Shown piece after piece: positions 46,941 through 62,935 of a DNA stretch of 64,000 nucleotides. Where the stretch lies: assembly GCA_030248065.1 (NCBI GenBank), contig JASAMV010005036.1:1-64000 (forward strand), read 5' to 3'. Below the pieces are notes generated by a model. It had not been told where the DNA came from and ran no database searches. It was given only the letters and a program-made list of their open reading frames with translations. Each line of letters begins with the position of its first letter. Position 1 is the first letter of the stretch. Source of the stretch: Rhynchonema sp. JSB1_4 (taxonomy: Eukaryota > Nematoda > Chromadorea > Monhysterida > Xyalidae). The translations under genes were made by a program, and so were the position numbers.

Positions 46941-48132
46941 TCATCTTCCCAGCCCGATCGCACCCCAATAGGGGTCAGCTGAAGCTCGCTTGTATTGTAA
47001 CGCCCAGTACGCTCTGGAATTAAATGAATGATCACGGAATTAAGTAAATGCTGAGTCAAAATTCTAGGCAAGACACATGCTTACATATGTAGTTCAGACT
47101 CGGGACTATAGTGCTTTAGGGCCTATAGGCAAAGGTTTTCTACTGAGGCTTGGGCGTATGCGTAGGCTCGGGGACAGCGATAGTCCAAGATGGACTCCGT
47201 AAAGTTACTGAAGCCCATGCTCGAGTGCTGGCGGATCTTACTTTATTGCAGCTGTTATATTTGCAGTTAAACTGACTTGGATTATGACATTGTCGGTATT
47301 TACACCTTAAACCGGAGCCCACTTCCTAGGCCTTCCATTTTTACGCCTCGGCGGCGCTTAGATTGAATGTCTTTCTGGATCCTGTCCAAGACAGAAGATT
47401 TTTAAATTTAATGAACTCGCCAAAACCAATCAAATCAAAGCATTGCTCGTAATATTTTGTTATTAAGTCTTATTATCACTCACCCTCTATCCCGTTTGCC
47501 CAGCCCGATTGCGCCCCAGTAGGGATCAGCGCCGCGTTTTCCAAGCCCAATGGCACCCCAATAAGGGTCCGCACCTTAAAATTGTATTTTTGTTTTGCAA
47601 GTTTCTATATTATATGAATTTTTGTGCAAATCTGACCGACCTCTTTGGGTGCGCACCATGCCGAATTTGCTGTTTGGTAACGACTGCAGGCCTTGGTAGC
47701 CGATTTTGACCAGTGACCGTTTGTAACGGGGCACAAATTCGTCCATCGCTGTAAAAGTTTAAAAGAATATTCTAGTTATCAAAAATTGAAGATTGCTTGT
47801 TATTTGTAGCGAGCTTTTTGTCGCTCTCACTGAAGGCCCGAACTTGATGCGGCCATTTTATGGCCGTGAAACTGTTTTGCAGAACTTATAGGTATACTCG
47901 CGTTTCCAGTCCCAATGTCATCGCTCAGGCAGGACTGAAACTGGGAAATGGAACTGTCCAAAGTCAATGAACAACTAACAAGCGACATCCAGAACCAAAC
48001 GAAACCATGAAACAACCCTCAAAAAGATAAATTTTTTAAATAATGTGGCCTAAAATGAAATACAAATCCAATAATGTTACCTAAACAGCCAGCTGCCAAA
48101 CCCAGCACGAATATAATCAGTTTCTGCACCAT
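46941..48132 (-). CDS. Neuropeptide-like precursor with ADPYWGAIGL-amide repeats
   Basis: Four exons (48081-48132, 47641-47748, 47484-47574, 46941-47013) join in phase to 324 nt, 107 aa plus stop. Residues 1-18 are a signal peptide (MVQKLIIFVLGLAAGCLA). Then come MDEFVPRYKR, a 25-residue spacer ending QR, GADPYWGAIGLGKR twice in tandem, DRGAYWALQYKR, and ASADPYWGAIGLGR followed by the stop. The GKR/GR endings are classic amidation-plus-cleavage sites, predicting three amidated peptides ending in PYWGAIGL-amide plus DRGAYWALQY. Every splice junction restores the frame, and one falls inside the first repeat (G/GADPYW). The donors at 47483 (GTGAGT) and 48080 (GTAACA) are acceptable. A CTTTCAG acceptor at 48194-48196, 61 bases before the ATG, could be a trans-splice or 5'UTR splice site. 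I do not recognise this peptide family. Intron 1 (47749-48080) contains an unrelated short open frame. Confidence 0.82.
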
Positions 48133-48193
48133 TATTGTTCGGTAATTATTTGAAGCGGAAAGTGTGTGCTTCCCAGGTCTTGTCATTTATTAC

Positions 48194-48196
48194 CTG
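48194..48196 (-). promoter_or_regulatory. Possible trans-splice or 5'UTR acceptor
   Basis: TTGCTTTCAG on the minus strand, 61 bases upstream of the peptide-precursor ATG. A spliced-leader site would be normal in nematodes, but a 5'UTR intron is equally possible. Confidence 0.35.
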
Positions 48197-48199
48197 AAA

Positions 48200-50214
48200 G
48201 CAAGAACAGACATGAGCGCAGATAAGGTTCGTGTCCCAGTCGAATAAAGCATTTTATGTTCACAAAGGACTTGTTTGGAATGTGTACATGCGCGTACACT
48301 GGGACACTTTTCACAACGTTTCACAACCAAAATAATGGGACATTTTTATACACCTCTTTAAAGCTCTGCGTAGTTTTATATGAAACTCTTGTTTCCGTCG
48401 ATTAGGCACGCATTTAACTCCATGAGTGTTTCACTTCAAACAGCTTTTAAGCGTCTTTTCCGCATCTAGGTGGTGTTTCGATGTTATCTGATCATGCCTG
48501 TTTTGGACCTGGTTAAATGCTTACGTCAAGTAAATAAATCGTCGGATTAGATCCCCTAGTACATCGCCAACCCTGACCTACGTTCGAAGAACACGTGGGT
48601 TTGCCGAGTGAATTAAAGTTGAACAAAACGCAAAGACGATGGCGTGCGTGTGAGGGTCATGTCAAAACATGCCGTGCCTGGATTAGGACAAAGCGGCAAT
48701 AATGGCTACTTTCTCACCAAATACGTATCAGTAATTTGTTTGCGTGGGCATCTACACAATGTATCTGTTTTCACGCGATATACTGTACTTTTGTGTTGCA
48801 TGCGGTGCTCTCCTACACATACAAAACCGATTGCGCTTTCAGAGAAGCAACAATAGAGTCATGGAGAGTCAAAGCACTGTATCAACGAGGGTCATAGTAA
48901 ATGGGAAGTTGCAATCCTGATTTGACCCTTTAATCGCTGTTTTAGGAAGAAAAGCTGTAGGAAGAAAGCAAACCATTCTATGAAGAACTGAACGTAATTC
49001 TAAAAGAAGTACACATAAAAGGTACGATTTGCGAAACACGTGCTAGTTGCATCGGAGAAGTTCGATTAAGTTTGTGGGCTTATTTGGGACTCGCGTCTTG
49101 TTTGAGATTTTTTAACCAAAAAGGTATCCCAGCCCAGCTAAGCCCCAGGGGGCTTATATTCGACAGTCTCTGGAGGAGGGCTAGTTGCAGAATGCAAGAA
49201 GCGTCACATGGTGCTTGTGGAACTTTTGCATGCTTCTGATTTTATTTTTTTGTTTTTATTTTTTGACAAAGCATGCCTTTTCTGAACAAAATACTGCTAT
49301 ATGCGCACCTTTATCGTGCCGCTGAGATACGGAAGAAATTTTGTTACCCAAACAAGCCTCCAGGGGCTTCATTATTCGGAAACGTTGATAAATAAGCCTT
49401 CACGGGGACTTATTCGGGGGCGGGGGGCTTAATCGAATTCATCCGGTACTAACGTTATGCACTTCGTAGTGAGCATCCATTCGACTATAAGCTGTTGTAG
49501 GCTATGTTCAGAACATTCTCTAGCAAAAGCATGATTTTTGATGAAAGGGTGCTTCAAGAAAAAAGCTTATATGTTAGACAACCCACCCACGCCAAACGCG
49601 GACGGTTTATTGTAACCCAGACTTATGTGGAAATCTGAAGTGTCAGAGGACATAAGATAACTTTAAGATTATTTTGCCACAAGATGACACCCACATTACG
49701 TCTACCTTAGTACAATGTTGTGTCGTACCGACAAGAGAGGCGAACGAGATTATTCCCCTAACCTAAATGCGTGAAGCGGCTGGTTCGAGCAGTTGCTCGT
49801 GTGACTTACATTTGCGTCATTTGCGGCGCGACTAAATTTGCGGCACTAATTCGAGTGGCCACTTAGTGATCGATAAAGACATTCATTCATCAAGATGACG
49901 TATTGAAAGCAGGCACTCTTCGGGTCGGCCGGGACAAGACCGGCCTATAGTACTGTCGTCAAATCAATTCGTGAAATCTTATCGTCAAATCACATGTATT
50001 ATTTCTCGCACTAATTTGGGCCTCGTGTACATATTATTGCCTGATTTGACCTCAAGATTTGACGAATTAATTTGCCGACAGTATTATTAGCCCGAGCGAC
50101 TGTTGCTCAACAAATTGCTAAACTGTGTCGCAGTCGCCCTCGTAAAGCTAATGTCGCTGAAAATTTCTAATCTGCCCAGCAGTCGTTCAGTTTTGACTTC
50201 AGCTGCATGTGTGC
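48200..50214. other. Spacer with O- and H-type repeats
   Basis: 49135-49175 and 49350-49410 carry AAGCCCCAGGGGGC-like O motifs. 49942-50093 is an H element, listed separately. No gene seen. Confidence 0.4.
49942..50093. mobile_element. H-family inverted-repeat element
   Basis: GGCCTATAGTACTGTCGTC at the left and CCGACAGTATTATTAGCCC at the right; an inner ACTAATTTGGGCCTCG motif matches 60344-60494. Confidence 0.7.
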
Positions 50215-50530
50215 TATAGTCTGTCCATCAGCTCATGTGACTTTGTGCTGCTGCTGGCCAACTTGTTCCCTTCCTCCACGTTCTAATGAAAGAGAAATTC
50301 AGTTCCCGAAAAAAACTATTTTTGCTCTTAAATTGTGGTTTTTATGAAATCGACGTGTTTTATCGATTTTAATTTGATTTAATTTAAATTTGATCGAAAT
50401 TTTATCTTTTACGACACATTTTGTTATTTTTTAGTGTTTTTTGCAAAATCGAACACACTAAATTTGTCTTTCATTAGAACGTGGAGGAAGGGAACAAACC
50501 AGCTAGCAGCTTTATGTCGCACAGAGCCAA
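50215..50530. mobile_element. Inverted-repeat element I1
   Basis: TTCCCTTCCTCCACGTTCTA at 50267 and its inverse near 50475, with outer similarity to I2 (TCCATCAGCTCATG). A/T-rich centre. Confidence 0.7.
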
Positions 50531-51002
50531 GTTTAGACGAACATACTGTATATGAATCAGATCAACGTTGCGAACACAGCACGAGGAATCAAGCGTAAAA
50601 GCAACAATGTGACACCAGCTACCACACACACAACTAGTGTTGCAGTACTATGTTAACAGAAAAAAACGATTATGAAAACTCCTGAAGGACCTGCATACAA
50701 TCAATAGAGAGTTACTGCTTCCTAATACAAGCTAAAGTCAACGTACCTGGCGTTTCTGCCCATGCTCAAAGGTTTGTGGTTAGTGCCCCTTAAATCGGTT
50801 CAAGTCTCAAAATGAAGGCAGGTGGGAAATAAATCGATGAAGATGGGTGCTTTAATAGAAATTTCGCAGTCCCTTGTTAAACGTATCTTAGCACTTGCAA
50901 AAACACGATGTGCTGACCCACTGTATGTAGTACAGGGTCAACCTCTGAATCCATGAGTATGATGTAGATTATGTACAAAATATCACAGGTATAAACGCCA
51001 TG
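50531..51002. other. Spacer
   Basis: No gene, RNA or repeat family recognised. Confidence 0.35.
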
Positions 51003-51190
51003 TGTGTACACGCCAACATGAGCCCGATTTCAAAGGTGGTGTGCATTCAAAACGAATCGAATGAGAAAATCATCATGCTCCACTTGGTAGTCTTCAACGT
51101 GTAACATTTCCCAAATCAGCGGCCACGTCAGAATGTCTCACTGTTCTGCCAGCTACGAGATCGAGCTCATATTGGTGTAGTTTGCCTTCA
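51003..51190. mobile_element. Palindromic MITE A, uninterrupted copy
   Basis: CACGCCAACATGAGCCCG at the left and ATATTGGTGTAGTTTGCC at the right. It provides the empty site (GTGTAACATTT) for B1. Confidence 0.8.
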
Positions 51191-51274
51191 TGTATGTTCG
51201 ATAAATGAACTAGGGGGACATATTGCTCCAAACTTTTTCCACAACAGGCCTTCAGATGATGAACCACGAACTAT

Positions 51275-51462
51275 TCCGCGACTTTTCAGGCCCGGAAGTT
51301 CAGGCCCGACCTTTTCAGGCCCAGTTTTTCAGGCCCGACCGATTCAGGACCAGCATACTTGACCCATTTATAGGCTTAGGCTTAGGCTCCAGCCGGGCCT
51401 AAATCGACCGGTGGGCCTGAATGTCTGGGCCTGAACCTGTGCCCCGGGACTGGACCGTCGCA
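51275..51462. repeat. GGGCCTGAA-unit repeat P1
   Basis: Multiple TTCAGGCCC units around a TAGGCTTAGGCTTAGGC core. An inverted copy is at 56855-57035. Confidence 0.8.
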
Positions 51463-53388
51463 CAATAATCACGGACGTGCGGGCGTGGACCATGCTGCCT
51501 CTTGCACATCACAACCAAAACGACAAACAGCCACCAATCGGCAATTTGTCACCTGAATGCCCGACCGACTGATTGATTGCGCTCTACTTATTTACTGGGC
51601 CGCATCAAAATTAATCCCAACACGTTATTATGCAGCTAACAGTTGTGGCAAATGTGGAGTTTGTGTGTACTAGCTGGTTTTTTGTGCCGTTTTTTAACTT
51701 GATTCATACCAGCAGTCAAGGGCTGAAATCTGTGGGACCCCAACAAGATGAGGGTAGCAGACATGGGCGTAGGCGTTTGCAACTAATAATAACATTTCGA
51801 TGGACCGTAAAATGTTTTTGTTTCGATTGTGAATGGACATCCGTCTTCACGCACTGCGGGCGGCTCAGACACGAATCGGTTGAAAGAAACACTCCGCCAA
51901 ATGTGTGGCGTGAGAAAATCTACCATCTGCCGAAAAACAATATGTATTAAGACCATGTTCATGGGGAACTTTTCAACAAAAGAGCAGCTGAAAATAACCT
52001 CGGTCAGCTCACTAATGTCAACTGTCCATATGTTACGCATTCGCATTCGCCCACGTCATCACCATCCATAAATAGTCCAACCACGAACTCATGAGACGAC
52101 TTATTTTGAAGTTGACTTGAACGGATCCACTAATGTTCCGGTTCCACGTATTTTGGAAATGAAAGAAAGAGAAACGCATGTATTTTTTTTTAAAAACGCG
52201 CTCTCTACCTCGGTTTGTAAATTCCCTTTTTAACTCCCAAAACATTTGTGTGTTGAACGACGTTGCTGTTCGCTTGAGCACGCAACAAATTGAGGTCAGC
52301 CAGCTGGAACTTGTCATCATCTCTCTCGGCCCAATCTCTTTCGTTTGTTTGCGAAAACCCGTGTAACCGGCGCATTTTTGAATCTGGCCAAGCAAGCTTT
52401 AAAAAGAGTCGTCTCATGTGCACGTGGTTGGACTAGCCAGGCTCTGGAACACAAAACAGTAACGAACACGTGAGTAAACTCAAGTTAAGTTTATGCTCGC
52501 ACATCACCTGCTTATATTCATGTTGTCAACCTATATCGTTAGCTCCCGTCGTCAAACTCAATGATGCCCTGAATCGCGCTCATTCAGGGCAGCTTGTGTT
52601 GACGACCATAGTTGACGACTTTGACTTGACGGACAACTAGATAATTAACCCATTACACATCTAAGCAGGCCCCGGAATCAGCACCAAAATATTGAGCAGT
52701 AAAATGAGGGTTGAGATAAACTATTAAGTAAAACTATAAAAAATACGTGGGCGGCCATTGCCTAGAATTTAAAATATAAAATAAAAACCCCACACGGTAC
52801 CCCACCATCAGGCACACACTGGCAGCTTCATGCAAAAAACCATATAGGTATATCAGGAGGTCTAAAGAGCATAAAAACGGTTACTGAACGGTTATTACGA
52901 CCAATTACGGCGCCGTGGGAGAACAGTCGTGGCCCGGGTGTCTGTGGGCCCAGTGTGTTCAGGTGTCTGTTCATGAATTATTCAATAGCTACACGAACGC
53001 AAGCAGGCAGGTTCAAACGAGGGCCAAACCCGAAAATAATCGTCGCGGCGCACACAAGAGTGGGCGTGACAGCATGAGTGGCCTATTGTTCGGGATCAAC
53101 TTCTGGAACTAACCACTACCTGGACTTCCGTTCCTTGTTCCAGAACCAACACTTTACGGGACAGGTCGTTTGGAATATGAAACTTTTACGCATACGGAAG
53201 CTTAGAAGAATATTCTAAGCTCCGAAAAGTCCTTCACGAAGCAGGAGCTGGTTTTTTTTTCAAAATTCATAGCAGAGAGACCATTCGAAAGCGGATCAAG
53301 CAAGATTTACTGTTTTTGTGTGCCGCTTAGCTGATTTTCACAGCTAAAATCTGAGAAAAAACATAACACTATGTTTTAAAATATGTAG
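51463..53388. other. Region with weak open frames
   Basis: 51630-51950 (+) reads CFCFDCEWTSVFTHCGRLRH, and the opposite strand is also open at 51783-52046 and 52033-52395. Neither has a recognisable domain. 52545-52640 is an H-like inverted repeat (CGTCGTCAAACTCA ... AGTTGACGACTTTGAC). No gene can be called. Confidence 0.35.
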
Positions 53389-53673
53389 GTGATACAACAT
53401 CATGCTGTTGATGAGATTTACAAAATTCTATTCTTGCAAATCGCAAGGGCAAAATTGCGGCCCGTATTGGAAAGAACAATCGACAGTATGCACCTTACTG
53501 GCCTCCATGGCTTAGGTTCAATTGACTTGTGCTTGACGTTGACTTGGCATCAAAATGTTTTCCATGGTACACCCATCCGTGAAACATCAGTCAGTTCTTT
53601 CCAAAAGAATGCCAAATTCTACCAAAAACAACCCGAACACAAGTGTAGCTGGGATGCGCAATGTGATACATAA
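53389..53673 (+). CDS. Open frame of unknown function, possible exon
   Basis: 94 codons: DEIYKILFLQIARAKLRPVL, then SMHLTGLHGLGSIDLCLT, then a Cys-containing end. The alternation of hydrophobic residues is protein-like, but no family is recognised and no splice partners are evident. It includes one copy of the abundant TGAAACATC motif. Confidence 0.25.
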   Translation: MIQHHAVDEIYKILFLQIARAKLRPVLERTIDSMHLTGLHGLGSIDLCLTLTWHQNVFHGTPIRETSVSSFQKNAKFYQKQPEHKCSWDAQCDT

Positions 53674-56244
53674 TAATTTAGATGTACATGTAGGTAGATA
53701 AGAACACCAAAAGGGCTCTTTGTGGACTCGTTTTTGATGCCCGGAAGCATCAAACAAGTCCTGAAACACGAAACCGTCTTCCGAAAAACCGGTGCCAAAT
53801 TATAGCAAGCAATGGTCGCACAACGGTGTCATTCTGTTTGAACGTATACAGTACTTGTCCTAATTTTAGTTCGCTGTTTGTTGAAACACCGCTCTCGCAG
53901 GCGTTGCCTTGCTGCCTCAGGCTATCTTGAGGGATAAAGTTGGCTATTTTGTGCCAGAAAATTGCCTATTTTTGCCCACGCGTGCGCATCATAAACAAAT
54001 AGAGCCGCGGTTGAGCTTCTGGTTTTCCGGTTTATCATGGCAGATGCCAAAGCGTCTTTTCTCGCTTTGTTTACATGTTTAGGCAATTTAAGAAGAGATA
54101 TTTATTTAATGCAAAGTCACGATTATAAGTGCCGTTCAGTGCTAGGCAGCTTCGAGTCTTCCTGTTTATCGTCAACGAACAAAACACATATACATTGCAA
54201 ACCGTTTTCAAGACAAACTAGAAAAGCGACCATATCGAGCGTCAGCCAATATCACAATTTCAAAGAAATGCACACAACAGCCAGTATCAAGCGCATCAGA
54301 CATTTTTAATGTGCCGCTGGTGGTACCAGCGTTAGGCACTGTGGCCGGTGTCGGATTTCTCCTTCTGGGGAACTAATGAAGCGCCACATGGGCTTTGTTT
54401 TGGTATCAAATCGGCCGGAACTGCATTCCTGGATTTTTCGATGTACGATCCCCTGTGCTGCACAACAGGCTGCCTGTGTTGGCCACAACATGTGAAAAGG
54501 GCTAGTTCGGTTTGTTCGTGTTGTCTTTCCTTTGTTTGTGTGTGGGTGTGTTGATTGCCATGCGATGGGGCTTTTTGTCACGCGAAAAAAGGAACCAACA
54601 CGTAATGGGTCTTTATTACTTTTTCCGTTGGGACTTTTTTGACTTTATCAAAACACAAAATGTTTCATCGCGCACACAAGGAATCACATTTGAATATGTT
54701 TACTGTTGCAATTTGTTGGACTGGTATTAGAAAAAGTAGCGCAAACGTCGTTTCAGGTGAAATGGAGGCGCTACACAAAATTTTTTGAAAACTCAAAATT
54801 TTTCGTCACGTGACCCCTCCCGTGGGGTCATCAACGCATGTACGAAGGCGATTCGGTTATTCTAGCAGGATCTGAACGTGACGTGAACTCGACACGACCA
54901 TTTTATTATCAGTGTTTGTCGGTAGTATAAATATCACGCGGACGTGGTGGCGACTAACTGCGTAGATTGTCGCAGAATACTCAATTTCACGTGCCAAAAA
55001 TAGATGATTATGATTCAACGACCACAGGAAACGATTACCGTTTATGTATTGTAGCTGGTAAAGTTCTGATCAAAGTAGCGATGTGCCGGAGAATGCCAAA
55101 TACGCTCCTCCAAAAAGCAGCCACTGGAAACAAATTAGTTGTTTTGAATAAGCGCGCCGCATCCGCAGAAATTTTTATTCATGTCTCACATGCTTATACA
55201 AAGTGCGGGCATATATGGGAAATTGATTGAAACCTCATATTCGATGTGAATCCTGAGCTAAGCCCCAGGGGGCGTACTTGGCATTCTCCGGTACGGGTAC
55301 CTGAATTCTCCAAATAGAGCCCCTGTGAATGATGCTCTCAAGACACTGAATGAAATTAAAAGTTTTTGTTCATGATCCTGCGCCAGTATACGTACAACTT
55401 GTATGTACACATGGTGCCTATTCGTTTCCATACGCTCTGTATAACCGTTTCACAGATTGGTGGGGCTACAACATAGAAAACTATGGTGCCGAAGAAGCAT
55501 GCCCTGACTTATCATTTAAAAAAACTGAGGTCCATCACTTCTTTATGAGTCATTTTGGCGGTCGAACTAAGCGCCGCAGGCGCGATTTTGGGAAATTTGA
55601 CCCAACTTAGAAAAAATTTTCAAAAATTTATGCCTCAAAAAGGCCATTTTTGGAAGAATCAGGCGATTTTATTTTTCCGAAAAACTCGTGTTTTTAATTA
55701 AAAAACAGAATATCTGGCTCTTCAAAAAAAATTTTTTTTTTAAATTTTTTTAATTAACCACTGTTTTTTTTTGAAACAACCCTGAGCCCAGCGCACAAAC
55801 ACACTAACATAATGTTTAACTCCACAACACTGCGTGGGTGTGCTGCACAACAGGCAGCCTGTGTTTTCCACAACGTGTGAAAAGGGCCAGTTCGGTTTTG
55901 GTGGGTGTGGGTTTCTTCTGTTTGTGTGTGGGTGTGTTGATTGCCATGCCATGGGGCTTTAATGTCACGCGAAAAAAAGGAACCAACTCGATGGGCCTTT
56001 GTTACTTTTTCCGTTGGGACTTTTTTTGACTGCATCAAAACACAAAATGTTTCATCGCGCCACAAGGATACGCATTTGAATATGTTTACTGTAGCATTTT
56101 GTTGGACTGGTTTCTGGTAATTTTATGTCAAGAGATCACTCTGCCAACCGAAGTCGCTAATATTGACGTCAACCTTCAAACCAACTTTTCTCGCGAAACT
56201 GCCGTGATGCGTTGGTTCTTTTTGTTTGACGAGGGACGATATGT
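53674..56244. other. Repeat-rich spacer
   Basis: 54440-54680 and 55835-56070 are diverged direct copies of one another (AAAAGGGCyAGTTCGGTTT ... GGGTGTGTTGATTGCCATGC ... TGTTTCATCGCGC). 55084-55300 is an O element. 55565-55784 is the right half of an M-type hAT-like element ending ACAACCCTG. The 54967-55230 and 55350-55610 frames overlap these repeats and are not called. Confidence 0.6.
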
Positions 56245-56535
56245 AACTTCGCTGTTATCTGGGCACCGTAGCGGAACAGCGATATTCCGCTGATATAATA
56301 TAACTCCGCTTCTATCTGGACACCTCATGGCGGTTGAAAATGTTGTCGGGTAGATGCATGATAACAACTTCCAGCATACTGACCTCGATTTTTGTGTGTT
56401 TACGCAAAGGAGGGACTATTGCGTTTAGATAACAGCCAAACGTTCTTAGAGGAATAGTGCTAATCCGACGGAGTGTCTAGATGAAAGAAGTATTAACTTA
56501 GCGGAATATTGCTATTCCGCTTTTATGTGGACACA
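56245..56535. mobile_element. Inverted-repeat element N abutting the P450 exon
   Basis: AGCGGAAyAGCrATATTCCGCT blocks in inverse order at 56270 and 56495, and GGrCACC/GTGGACAC near the ends. It stops a few bases before the P450 exon. Confidence 0.55.
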
Positions 56536-56544
56536 GCCTAAACT

Positions 56545-57393
<849 letters not shown>

Positions 57394-57978
57394 TGGTGTC
57401 TTCATTTGTATGATGTGATATCTGTGGCGCGTTATCAACATGATACTGTCAGTGGGGATGCAAAGTTCGTCCAACTATCTGCTTGGTCACCAACTCTTAA
57501 TGAAAATATTAAAATTTCGTGTGGTCTGGTCTTTGTGGATTGTTTTGAATTACGGTGTAACTGAATAACTGCACAAGAGCAGAATATCTTGTTGTTCATA
57601 CCGACCGGATCTGTTTTCTCCGTGAAATCGATCTGTTTATTATGGCATGTAATTTGATGCTGATGCATACATACGATGAAGAAACTATCATGTTGCCTTT
57701 CGAACAAAAACAATAATTTTACGCCGTTTTGTGTATGTATGTGTCTTTGCGTGTGTGTGTTCCATGCGTGAATATGATTTATGCTGGCCATTTTACTATA
57801 CGTGTGGTCCAACCACAAATTTTTGGTCTTTGGAACGATTTTTTTTAAAGTTTCTTTTAATAAATTTTTTTTTAAAAAACCAATACGTATACGTCATTGG
57901 TTCCCGAAGCGAAGAGTGGAGATCGAAAGAGCAAAATATTCCCCAACCTGTGTTCACCCAACCACACAGTGGTACATT
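57394..57978. other. Spacer
   Basis: No gene or repeat family recognised beyond short GT runs. Confidence 0.35.
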
Positions 57979-58204
57979 GGGTGGAACTTTCGAAACGGTG
58001 TAAAGGTCAGTTGGGCGTAAAGGTCGGTGTAAAGTTCGGTCGAAAGCTCGGTCGGCGTAGCTCGGTGTAAACGTGAAACATTGCCTGTTATTAACGTGGA
58101 ATGTTTCAAGTTTACACCGAGGTCTATCACACTGAGCTGTCGACCGAGCTTTCCACCGACCTTTACACCCAACTGACCTTTACACCGCTTCGAAAATATC
58201 ACCC
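57979..58204. mobile_element. Palindromic MITE D3
   Basis: GGGTGGAACTTTCGAAACGG and its inverse. 3-bp duplication ATT at 57976-57978 and 58205-58207. Confidence 0.9.
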
Positions 58205-58924
58205 ATTTTTGTGTCTGCGCGTGTGTAGCAGATCAATCCTCCACCTGTCGCCATTCTAAAGTGTGAAGTTCCGTGAGTCTGTGGAGCAAGTGATCAAAAC
58301 CGGTTGCACACCAAGCTTGAATCGAGCGGAACTCAAAACTGTTCTCATTCTATGTTGACGACTTACATTGACTCTTCGGAGTCCACACTTCCAGACATCG
58401 GATCAGTCCGAACCCTGACCTTTTCAGCATTGTGACGACTTTCGATTGCAACCCAAAACGGATGAAAAATACAACTCCATTAAAAACATCCCGCCGGCGT
58501 TCACTATGAAGGGACGTGAGGAGTCTTCCTAGTCGATGGTTTGACAATAGGGCATTATGGTGGGTTGCCCATATCTAAACGTGCAGCGCATGCTAACATC
58601 AGATATGGGCTTGTGGACACTGCTCCAGCATTCGCAAACAGTCTGTATTGTCTGCGAGCCCAAAATGGACGTAGTATATGACTTCACCTTTATTCCGGGA
58701 AATTTTAGAACACTTGTTGCGTGCACAAGAGTCGCCGTTGTGCGCACACCACAAATTATGCAAAAGTACCGAAAATATATATGACGTGAACACGTGACAT
58801 TTTGATCAGGCGTTCAGGAGCATTTAAGGCCCATAAAGTCACATAGACGGTTCGCTTTCCAGACTGTTTACACAGCTGGCTTGTTGGCTGCTTGTTCTTG
58901 TTTAGTTCCTCTGCACGAAACGTG
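58205..58924. other. Spacer with uncertain open frames
   Basis: Both strands are open around 58550-58790, so neither frame is called. No repeat recognised. Confidence 0.35.
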
Positions 58925-59489
58925 TATAGACCATCAATCAGCTCATGACACTTTTTTTGATGTTGCAGCTCATGAGCTGTGCTGATTTCTACCAGCTCAT
59001 GATGCTGCTTGCTGGACTGTTCCCTTCCTCCACGTTCTAATGAAGGAGAAGTTGAGTTTCCAAAAAAATATTTTTTGGGCCGAAATTATGATTTTTATGA
59101 ACTTGACGTGTTTTATCCATTGATCAAGTTGATATAAATGTCCCGAAGGCACAGATCAGCCACATACATGACGTCGGCTGTGTAACAACACTGCCTTCAA
59201 TTCAATCAAGTGCATTTTTTTTGATTGAAAACAATGAAGAAAAATTTTTCTCATGTGATGAATGAATACCATATGTTGAAAACTCTTGCATCTTGCTTTA
59301 TCAATGTCCGAAAGTTTTTTGCACAGCAATTAAATTTGATCGATTTAAATCTGTTTCGACAGATTCTATCATTTTATTCCATTTTTTTGCAAAATCGGTC
59401 ACTCCACTTCTCTTTCATTAGAACGTGGAGGAAGGGCACAAGCCAGCCAGCAGCAACACAAAGTGCCATGAGCTGATGAATGGACTATA
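58925..59489. mobile_element. Inverted-repeat element I2
   Basis: TATAGACCATCAATCAGCTC and its inverse at the ends. The arms include TTCCCTTCCTCCACGTTCTA. The centre is A/T-rich. Related to I1. Confidence 0.8.
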
Positions 59490-59633
59490 CGTGTTGTTCG
59501 CTGGCAAACAACAAAACAAACTGTACGATGCACTAGGTGTATTGGTCAGCATTAGCTAGAACGTCACCAGCTCGCTGAAAGAATAATGTGAACTTTTGTT
59601 GAATGTCATAGATGAGCTAGGCATAAATAAAAA

Positions 59634-62335
<2,702 letters not shown>

Positions 62336-62504
62336 AATGTGATTCAAGTGCTTATAGGATATTTGTCTTGTTCTTCATTGTTTATTGTCGTGTCCTGATG
62401 TACAGTATGTTCAGGGAGATCTTTGGTTGTCTTTCGTTGGTTTATTGTCGCATCTCACATCAATCTTTGAAGAACATTTTTTGGTTTATGGTACTACAGT
62501 TCCG

Positions 62505-62705
62505 GGTGCAATTCTAGGCTGAAAGTTGAAGTCGCGTGCACGCGCGTGCACGCGACTTCCTGGTGCTAAAACATAGGGAGCGCACGCCAGCGCACGCGCA
62601 AAACTTCGCGTGCACGCGAAGTTACTTCGACTTTTGTCTATACTTTGCACTGTCTCGCACGCGCGTGCACGCGACTTCAACTTTCAGCCTAGAATTGCAC
62701 CCGGT
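62505..62705. repeat. Inverted repeat R with alternating CG/TG core
   Basis: CCGGGTGCAATTCTAGGCTG and its inverse at the ends. The arms contain CGCGTGCACGCG blocks, alternating purine-pyrimidine. About 200 bp. Confidence 0.85.
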
Positions 62706-62935
62706 ACTGTACATTGTCGTCAAGTTCCGCGCTCATTTAGGGCTCCTTGAGTGGACAACGAAAGTTGACAACTTGAGCTGACAACTCTACCATTATCCTA
62801 TTTTTGCAAATATGTATGTACTTCATGGGTTTCCTGGAAAAAAAAGCATTAGCATGCTATACACAAATGATAAGAGAATTGTTTGTCAGAAACGTACGAG
62901 ATACTATAGCAAACTCGCAGGGAATATCACAGAAA

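Noticed and set aside
47827..48015. 62-codon ORF with hydrophobic start inside intron 1 of the peptide gene
   Set aside because: Including it breaks the phase; exon 1 joins exon 2 exactly without it and completes the signal peptide.
54967..55230. 87-codon ORF starting MSQNTQFHVPK
   Set aside because: Overlaps the O-type inverted repeat from 55084 and has no partner exons.
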